Part shown: piece after piece, positions 32,910 through 38,978 of the stretch
Layout of the letters: the number at the start of each line of letters is the position of its first letter
Numbering within the stretch: position 1 is the first letter of the stretch
Assembly: GCA_902727985.1 (NCBI GenBank)
Contig: CACVAY010000038.1
Span: 1 to 38,978 of the forward strand
Length of the DNA: 38,978 nt
Direction: 5' to 3'
DNA from: an uncultured Thiotrichaceae bacterium
GTDB lineage: Bacteria; Pseudomonadota; Gammaproteobacteria; Thiotrichales; Thiotrichaceae
The notes under the pieces: generated by a model
What the model was told of the DNA's origin: nothing
What the model saw: only the letters and a program-made list of their open reading frames with translations
Database searches by the model: none
Translations under genes and position numbers: made by a program

Positions 32910-33269
32910 ATGAAGAAAATACTTTTCATCTTGCTACTCTCAGCTATATCTCATTCATCATTTGCGGGCACTGGATTAAATTGCTCAGAAGACGAGGTGC
33001 TTTCTGATGAGAATCAATTGGAAGCTTGCGTCACTCAAACCAACGATGAATTAAACGCGACCTATAAGCAATTAACTGAGACTCATAAAGACGCACCTGA
33101 AAAACTAGAGGCGTTAAAATCAATGCAACTGGCTTGGATTAAAATGAGAGACGCCCAGTGCTTATTTAAAAGTATGAATTCAGCGGGCGGCGGCGGTGCA
33201 GCTATGACAGCAGTCCGTTGTGAGATCGGGATGACGATCCAGCGCGAAGAAGAATTAGCTGATCTGTAA
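32910..33269 (+). CDS. Exported LprI/DUF1311-type protein
   Basis: A 119-aa secreted protein with signal peptide MKKILFILLLSAISHSSFAG. The mature part matches the DUF1311/lysozyme-inhibitor LprI-like pattern: C-x-E-x-(n)-CVTQTNDELNATYKQL, then LKSMQLAWIKMRDAQCLF and a final CEIG. Four cysteines probably form two disulfides. The start ATG 32910 has AAGGA at good distance; the frame opens 15 codons upstream without a signal. Lysozyme inhibition is only the name-giving activity of one homologue; its role here is unknown. Confidence 0.82.
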   Translation: MKKILFILLLSAISHSSFAGTGLNCSEDEVLSDENQLEACVTQTNDELNATYKQLTETHKDAPEKLEALKSMQLAWIKMRDAQCLFKSMNSAGGGGAAMTAVRCEIGMTIQREEELADL

Positions 33270-33346
33270 AATTCACCAAAGCCAAGATAGCGGCCTATAG
33301 CGCATTTATCTTGATCAGTCTCACCGATTCATTTGTTGAATTTACT

Positions 33347-33373
33347 ATTATGTACATAAAATATGTACATAAT
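33347..33373. promoter_or_regulatory. Perfect inverted repeat with two TGTACA boxes (antitoxin operator)
   Basis: ATTATGTACAT (33347-33357) and ATGTACATAAT (33363-33373) are exact reverse complements separated by 5 bp. Each arm holds a TGTACA core, at 33351-33356 and 33364-33369, centres 13 bp apart. Paired TGTACA boxes are the known binding sites of the YefM antitoxin on its own promoter in E. coli, and the Phd/YefM-like relic starts just after this repeat. Confidence 0.65.
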
Positions 33374-33375
33374 AG

Positions 33376-33591
33376 GTGGTTTCTATCAATGTCACAGAGT
33401 TTCGTAAGCATTTACCAAGCTATTTGAATCTGGTGAAAGAAGGCAAATAGGTGTATTTGAGCTGCTACGGTAAAGTCATCGCTACAGTAGCACCAGAAGT
33501 AAATCCAGCAGAAGAAGCACGCGAAAGACTAAGTGAGTTACGCCAAACAATAGTTATTGTTGATGTAATGAGCCCCTTCGATGATATTTAG
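33376..33591 (+). pseudogene. Broken Phd/YefM-type antitoxin gene
   Basis: Reading from GTG 33376 gives VTEFRKHLPSYLNLVKEGK, then an in-frame TAG at 33448-33450, then VYLSCYGKVIATVAPEV, NPAEEARERLSEL and finally DVMSPFDDI before TAG 33589-33591. The two parts join into one full-length antitoxin of about 70 residues if the TAG is read as an amino acid. The expected ATG is also missing: GGTGG lies seven bases before an ATC at 33385, which may be a mutated start. No toxin gene follows; the next gene starts 46 bases later. Alternatively the TAG is a sequencing error. Confidence 0.72.
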
Positions 33592-33637
33592 CAATAATGA
33601 ATTGCATCTAAACACCAGAACAGGGCGTTAAGATCTC

Positions 33638-35440
33638 ATGCGACAATTAATTATCCTTCTCATGCTGTTCGTCAGCACCTCGGGCTACACCAATGATCTA
33701 AAAAATCATGCCTCCCCTTATTTAGCCATGCATGGCGATGATCCTGTGCAGTGGATGGAGTGGGGCGATGCGGCATTAGCGAAAGCGAAAAAAGAAAACA
33801 AACTCCTGTTTGTGTCGGTGGGCTACTTCGCCTGTCATTGGTGTCATGTGATGCATCGTGAGAGTTTCAAGAATAAAGCGATCGCAAAAAAACTCAACCA
33901 AAATTACATCTCGGTGAAAATTGATCGTGAATTAAATCCTGTGGTGGATAAGCGTTTGATTGAGTTTGTTACCGCGACGGTAGGCAGAGCGGGCTGGCCG
34001 TTGAGTGTGTTTATTACACCTGATGGCTATCCATTGGTTGGCGCGACGTATATCCCACCTAAGCAATTTTCGAATGCGATTGATGATTTGGCGGGGCGCT
34101 GGAAAGAGAGTCACAAGCAGTTAAGGATAGATGCAGAAGAACTCAATCTTAAGCTAAAATTTGCTCTGGAAATGCGGGAAAATGTAGGTTCTGAACGCGC
34201 GGTTGCTGACAATGTTGATACGTTTATAAAAGCGGCGATGGAAAATGCCGATGAGCTAGAAGGCGGCTTGGGAAGCAGTATGAAGTTTCCTTCCATCCCG
34301 CAGTTTCATGCGTTGCTTAAATTGAATGCCAAACATAATGACCCTGAAATTCATGAGTTTCTAAAACATACCTTAGATGTAATGGCGCAAAAAGGTTTGC
34401 ATGATGAGCTTGCGGGGGGCTTTTATCGTTATACAGTTGATCCTTCTTGGCTAACGCCGCATTTTGAGAAGATGCTTTATACCAACGCGCTCATGCCAAT
34501 TCTCTATCTGGACGCAGCAAAGCAATATGACAAGCCTTATTATAAGGACGTTGCACTCGAAACCTTACAATTTCTCATCGATGAAATGCGTGCCGAGAGC
34601 GGTGCATTTATTGCTAGCTTGTCAGCTGTTGATGATAAGAACGAAGAAGGCGGCTATTACCTTTGGACGCAGGCGGAGCTGGGAAAGATTCTTAGCAAGG
34701 ATGAGTTGAAGTTGGCGAATAAGGCATGGAATATGGATCAGCCGAATGAGTTGGTGTCGGGTAATTTGCCGATGATGAAAATGAGGATGAAGGGGTTGAG
34801 TCTGATATTCCAACAGCCCGAAGCGAAGATTACTGAGCGGCTTACGGCTCTTAAAAAAAAGCTCAAAACGCATCGTAATAAAACCCGGGTTATTCCTAAA
34901 GATAATAAAGAGCTTACCGGCTGGAATGGTCTTACCTTGGCAGGGTTTGCTAGGGCTTTGTCTACAGATAAAGCATTGCAACCTGTTGGGGATAAATTGG
35001 CAGACTTTCTCCTTCAACAATGGGATGGTAAACAGCTGAATCGTGCCCGAAAAAGCCTGCAAGAAGGTACGCTAAATGATTATGCGGCAGTGTCTTGGGG
35101 CTTGTTGGAATGGGCGAAAGCCAGTGGTAATGAGAAGGCAAAGCTTGCTGGTGAGCAAATCGCAAAGATAGCTTGGAACACATTCTACATTGATGGCAAT
35201 TGGAGAGAATCGATCAATCAGCTACTGCCTGAAGGCACAAAACAGGCGCATCTGACTGATGACCCCATGCCTTCTGCTGAAGCTTTGTTGATACGAGCTA
35301 GTTTGTTATCAGCAGATGAAGTGCTTCAGGAAAAAGCAAAAAAGGTGTTAAAGCATTCTACAAAAGCGGTTGAGGATGATCCTTATAGCTATGCCTCGCT
35401 AATTTCTATTTCATTGAGCAAGCCTCCCGTACAAAAATAA
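33638..35440 (+). CDS. Exported YyaL/SSP411-type thioredoxin-domain protein (DUF255)
   Basis: A 600-aa protein of the DUF255/SPATA20 family. After a signal peptide (MRQLIILLMLFVSTSGYT) comes the thioredoxin-like domain, about residues 20-180: NHASPYLAMHGDDPVQW, the redox-type motif C66-H-W-C69 in ACHWCHVMHRESF, and IDRELNPVVD. WPLSVFITPDGYPLVGATYIPP follows. The remaining 400 residues are an (alpha/alpha) barrel like glycan-processing enzymes, with GGFYRYTVDPSWLTPHFEKMLY. Most family members are cytoplasmic and longer (about 670 aa); this one is secreted and shortened near the end. Function is unknown in all bacteria. Confidence 0.87.
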   Translation: MRQLIILLMLFVSTSGYTNDLKNHASPYLAMHGDDPVQWMEWGDAALAKAKKENKLLFVSVGYFACHWCHVMHRESFKNKAIAKKLNQNYISVKIDRELNPVVDKRLIEFVTATVGRAGWPLSVFITPDGYPLVGATYIPPKQFSNAIDDLAGRWKESHKQLRIDAEELNLKLKFALEMRENVGSERAVADNVDTFIKAAMENADELEGGLGSSMKFPSIPQFHALLKLNAKHNDPEIHEFLKHTLDVMAQKGLHDELAGGFYRYTVDPSWLTPHFEKMLYTNALMPILYLDAAKQYDKPYYKDVALETLQFLIDEMRAESGAFIASLSAVDDKNEEGGYYLWTQAELGKILSKDELKLANKAWNMDQPNELVSGNLPMMKMRMKGLSLIFQQPEAKITERLTALKKKLKTHRNKTRVIPKDNKELTGWNGLTLAGFARALSTDKALQPVGDKLADFLLQQWDGKQLNRARKSLQEGTLNDYAAVSWGLLEWAKASGNEKAKLAGEQIAKIAWNTFYIDGNWRESINQLLPEGTKQAHLTDDPMPSAEALLIRASLLSADEVLQEKAKKVLKHSTKAVEDDPYSYASLISISLSKPPVQK

Positions 35441-35505
35441 GCGTTTCACTTGGGTTAAAAATCACTACAATATTACCTGGATCAATATGAGAGAGTGAGA
35501 CAGGG

Positions 35506-38500
35506 ATGAATAATGAACAAAAAGATATATTAGCTTTTTTTGATATTGATGCTCAGGATTTATATGAAAGCTTCGGCCAGAGAACTGTGCAAAGAGGCCT
35601 CACTTACCATAATAAGGGTCAGGTCATAGAGCTTCGAGACTTACAGTTAGCGGATCAGAGCACATCTGATTTCGTTGCAACAGGGATTGTGAAAGGTAGC
35701 AATGCTCAAGTCTATGAAACCAGAGTATTAATTAGCAATGGTTATCGGGGACTGGAGCTAAGTAGCAATTGCAGTTGTCCGGTTGGCTATAATTGTAAAC
35801 ATGGCATTGCTGTTTTTTTTACATTTGGTGGGATGATACAAAAGGCGGCTGCTGGAGATATACCCGACGACCTTAAAGAGGAAGCCGAAGATCAGGCAAT
35901 TGAACAATGGTTTGAGAGCTTAAAAGATCTGGATAAGCTTGAGTCCTCGGGAATACAGTCCACGGAGGCTGCTCTTCAAGAAAAAAAGGGCATTACACAT
36001 CATGTTGTTTATATTCTCGAATATTATCAGGGGCAATATAATCAGGAAGAAGGCTTATCCGTAAAACCCGTAAAGGCGCGTGTATTAAAAAAAGGCGGCT
36101 ATGGTCAGATTTATGGACTCAGTAGCTATGATATCAGTCCATATTCTTATAACAATCATTTATATTACGATCATCGTGATGAAGAGATTGTGGAGTATTT
36201 AGAACATTTGAATAGCGTCAATTATGATCGGATCCATCAATATATTTTGAAAGGAGAAGTTGGTTCGCTGATGCTGAAGCAAATTCTTCGCACCGGACGC
36301 TGTTTTTGGGAGTCTCAGAAAACGGCTCCGTTATCATACGCTGAGCCCCGTACTATAGAGCTTGAGTGGACTGAAGACGATGGATATTGCATGCCTCGGC
36401 TCTTCACCGAACCTGCCTTTCAACACCTGTTTCATGTGAATGATGTGTTTTATGTTGATAAGAAAAATGCACAAATGGGGACAGCAAAGCATGCTCATTT
36501 AACGAACAATCAACTGTTCGCGATGCTTTCTGTACCGCCTGTTCCGGTGAAAAAGGCAAAGGCGTTCAGTAAAAAACTACTGACTGAAATGCCTGAAGTT
36601 GATTTTCCGCTTCCCGAAAAACTAGAAGTTGAAGTCAAAGATATTGAAGGGGTAGCCCCGATATTTTGTTTGACCATTCAGGCAATGGATCAAGAAGAAG
36701 TTTACCCTGATTGGGTGCATGCACCATCACAAAAAGTGACACTGGTGCGTTTACATTTTGATTATGCAGGGCAAAGCGTCAAGCCTCATCTGCTAACAAG
36801 TTTAGACAAAACATTGCGAATTCAGCTCAAAGATAATGTTCGCTATCGCATCCAACGTGAGCTACCTAAAGAGCAAGAAGCGCTAAGCCGAATGCAGGCA
36901 GAGGGATTGAAGCCTGTTGAGTCGAGGAATCCGAACCTTGGGATAACCGACTATGTGTTGTCTGGCCAACAAGATAATAGCGAGCAAAATATTCTTCGCT
37001 GGGCGACCTTTTTCGAAGAAACCGTGGCACAGTTGCAAGCAGAAGGCTGGCAGGTGAAATTTGCAGAAGACTTCACCTTTTCACTGGATACCATTGATGA
37101 TTGGCATGCTGAAATCGAAGAGAGTGAGGATAATCAATGGTTTGAAATGAATCTTGGTTTTGAGTTGAATGGCCAACGCATGAACTTACTGCCTATGCTT
37201 GTGCAACTACTGAAAGAAAACCCTGATAAGCAAGCCTTACATGAAAACCTGAAAAACAAGCCCCATCAACTTTTCAAAATTGATGATGCGCAGTGGGTCA
37301 AAATTCCAACGACACGTATCTTACAAATACTGGATACCATTATCGAGCTCTATGATACGGATACCTTAAGCGATGGTTCATTGAAATATAGCAAGTATGC
37401 CGCTCTACATCTGAATGAACTGCTCAATGATCCCAGTATGCGTTGGAAGGGGGCTGATGAGTTACGGGTTCTGAATAATAAACTACGAGACTTTGACGGC
37501 ATTCAGCCAGCTGAATTACCAAAAGGTCTACACGCTGAGTTACGGGATTATCAAAAACTAGGGTTGGACTGGCTACAATTCCTTCGACAGTATCAGTTTA
37601 ATGGCGTGCTTGCGGATGATATGGGCCTTGGTAAAACCTTACAGATCTTAAGTAATCTATTATTAGAAAAAGAACAAGGACGTGCTGAGCATCCGAATTT
37701 GGTGATTGCACCAACGAGTTTGATGAGTAACTGGAAAAATGAAGCCAAACGGTTTACGCCAGCACTCAAGGTGCTTGTGCTACAAGGCGCGAAGCGTAAA
37801 GAGCATGTTGAGAAAATCCCTGACTATGATGTAGTGCTGACGACCTACCCCTTAATGATTCGTGATAAAGACATTTACAAGGAGCAAAATTTCCATTACC
37901 TCGTTCTGGACGAGGCGCAAGCCATCAAAAACGCGAAATCCAAAACAACGCAAATCATTTATGAGCTAAAAGCGCAACATCGTGTATGCGTTACAGGGAC
38001 TCCGATGGAAAATCATTTGGGGGAGATTTGGTCGATGTACCATTTTCTCATGCCAGGATATCTTGGAGCGCATGACCGTTTTACCCGTCTGTTCCGAACT
38101 CCCATTGAAAAAAATGGTGATCATGATCGCGGGAAGCAACTACAAACCCGTATACGCCCGTTTTTATTGCGACGAACCAAGGAATTAGTGGCAACCGAGC
38201 TGCCCGACAAAACAGAAATAGTGCGTACTGTCTCTATAACTGGCAAGCAACGCGACCTGTACGAAACGGTACGGGTCGCGATGGATAAAAAGGTTCGTGA
38301 TGCAGTCAGTGAAAAAGGTTTCGCACGTAGCCAAATCATGATTCTGGATGCCCTGCTGAAACTCCGGCAAGTCTGTTGCGACCCGCAACTCGTCAAACTC
38401 GATAAAGCCCGTAAAGTCAAAAGCTCAGCCAAAATGGAGCTGCTCATGACGCTCGTTTCTGAAATGGTGAGTGAAGGTCGCAAGATTCTCATTTTTTCGC

Positions 38501-38940
38501 AATTTACCAGTATGCTTTCCATCATCGAAAAAGCCTTAAAGAAAGAAAAAATAAGCACCACTAAATTGACAGGCCAAACCCGTAAGCGAGAAGAGGCAAT
38601 CGCGGCATTTCAGGAGGGTGATGCCCGTGTATTTTTAATCAGCCTCAAAGCAGGAGGCGTGGGGTTAAACCTTACCGCAGCGGATACTGTGATTCATTAT
38701 GACCCCTGGTGGAATCCTGCCGTTGAAAAACAGGCAACTGATCGGGCATATCGCATTGGTCAAGATAAGCCGGTGTTTGTCTACAAACTGCTTACTGAAG
38801 AAACGGTTGAAGAAAAAATATTGCAAATGCAGGAGCGCAAGCAAGCATTGGCCGAAGGGCTTTATGGTGAGAAACAAGCGGATAAAAGTTCGCTGGATCA
38901 GAGTGATTTGTTGGAGCTATTAAAGCCGTTGGATGAGTAG
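35506..38940 (+). CDS. SWIM-SNF2 family helicase-like ATPase
   Basis: An 1144-aa protein. A SWIM zinc finger lies near residues 89-99 (C-S-C, then C-K-H). A long middle part (about 130-650) has no recognised domain, apart from a bacterial-SNF2-associated character. The ATPase core is C-terminal: LRDYQKLGLDWL, Walker A DDMGLGKT near 704-711, DEAQ box (LVLDEAQAIKN) near 800, VTGTPMENHLGEIWSMYHFL, and the second RecA lobe with LIFSQFTSMLSIIE, LKAGGVGLNLTAADTVIHYDPWWNPAVE and QATDRAYRIGQ. Such proteins move along DNA or strip proteins from it; some assist transcription (RapA-like). The gene ends 38 bases before the window edge and stands alone. Confidence 0.93.
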   Translation: MNNEQKDILAFFDIDAQDLYESFGQRTVQRGLTYHNKGQVIELRDLQLADQSTSDFVATGIVKGSNAQVYETRVLISNGYRGLELSSNCSCPVGYNCKHGIAVFFTFGGMIQKAAAGDIPDDLKEEAEDQAIEQWFESLKDLDKLESSGIQSTEAALQEKKGITHHVVYILEYYQGQYNQEEGLSVKPVKARVLKKGGYGQIYGLSSYDISPYSYNNHLYYDHRDEEIVEYLEHLNSVNYDRIHQYILKGEVGSLMLKQILRTGRCFWESQKTAPLSYAEPRTIELEWTEDDGYCMPRLFTEPAFQHLFHVNDVFYVDKKNAQMGTAKHAHLTNNQLFAMLSVPPVPVKKAKAFSKKLLTEMPEVDFPLPEKLEVEVKDIEGVAPIFCLTIQAMDQEEVYPDWVHAPSQKVTLVRLHFDYAGQSVKPHLLTSLDKTLRIQLKDNVRYRIQRELPKEQEALSRMQAEGLKPVESRNPNLGITDYVLSGQQDNSEQNILRWATFFEETVAQLQAEGWQVKFAEDFTFSLDTIDDWHAEIEESEDNQWFEMNLGFELNGQRMNLLPMLVQLLKENPDKQALHENLKNKPHQLFKIDDAQWVKIPTTRILQILDTIIELYDTDTLSDGSLKYSKYAALHLNELLNDPSMRWKGADELRVLNNKLRDFDGIQPAELPKGLHAELRDYQKLGLDWLQFLRQYQFNGVLADDMGLGKTLQILSNLLLEKEQGRAEHPNLVIAPTSLMSNWKNEAKRFTPALKVLVLQGAKRKEHVEKIPDYDVVLTTYPLMIRDKDIYKEQNFHYLVLDEAQAIKNAKSKTTQIIYELKAQHRVCVTGTPMENHLGEIWSMYHFLMPGYLGAHDRFTRLFRTPIEKNGDHDRGKQLQTRIRPFLLRRTKELVATELPDKTEIVRTVSITGKQRDLYETVRVAMDKKVRDAVSEKGFARSQIMILDALLKLRQVCCDPQLVKLDKARKVKSSAKMELLMTLVSEMVSEGRKILIFSQFTSMLSIIEKALKKEKISTTKLTGQTRKREEAIAAFQEGDARVFLISLKAGGVGLNLTAADTVIHYDPWWNPAVEKQATDRAYRIGQDKPVFVYKLLTEETVEEKILQMQERKQALAEGLYGEKQADKSSLDQSDLLELLKPLDE

Positions 38941-38978
38941 TGAGCGAATAAACCAGAGGCTCAAAGGCTCCAATCCTC

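Overview
The window is a continuous stretch of chromosome from a moderately AT-rich gammaproteobacterium. This placement rests on hslVU, the purE/purK pair, purC, the pqiABC-type operon, rsmE, the RdoA/SrkA kinase, a type II secretion GspC and a DnaB-Alr overlap, all with gammaproteobacterial-looking sequences. A marine or sulfur-associated filamentous lineage (Thiotrichales-like) is a guess from the N-acetylglutaminylglutamine amidotransferase, the rhodanese and the MglA-like GTPase, and was not tested. No tRNA, rRNA, CRISPR array, insertion sequence or phage gene was found. Most of the window is housekeeping DNA with a few accessory patches.

Layout. Positions 1-2620 hold a glycerate 2-kinase (minus), a possible small RNA with a terminator, a DUF72 protein and a small zinc-ribbon protein. 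Positions 2790-5782 form a tight block: hslV-hslU-DUF971-hisI-yidD, with a possible heat-shock promoter in front. A 410-bp gap before the next gene contains the decayed 3' end of an unknown gene. Positions 6193-10944 are the most unusual part: a Ras/MglA-like GTPase fused to a roadblock-like domain, a second roadblock-like protein, a Cache-HAMP membrane sensor with no output domain, a small lipoprotein, an exported rhodanese and an exported acidic LysM protein. Positions 11196-14586 carry an AsnB-type amidotransferase and an O-antigen ligase-like membrane protein. Positions 14591-17352 (minus) carry srkA and the N-acetylglutaminylglutamine amidotransferase; dnaB and alr follow on the plus strand.

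Positions 19973-25361 hold a glycine-zipper lipoprotein, then five minus-strand genes: a histidine-rich LysM lipoprotein, a divergent Ser/Thr kinase, an orphan gspC, a UDP-glucuronate 4-epimerase and purC. purC is divergent from purE-purK, which run through overlapping genes into a methyltransferase and a pqiA-pqiA-pqiB-pqiC envelope lipid-transport operon ending at 31222. The rest is bioD (minus), rsmE, an LprI-like exported protein, a dead Phd/YefM-type antitoxin that keeps its palindromic operator, an exported YyaL-type thioredoxin-fold protein and a SWIM-SNF2 helicase.

The best candidate for an undescribed system is the GTPase/roadblock/Cache/lipoprotein/rhodanese/LysM set at 6193-10944. 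It reads as a sensor-to-GTPase pathway joined to envelope proteins. That functional link is inferred from gene order and domain content only.
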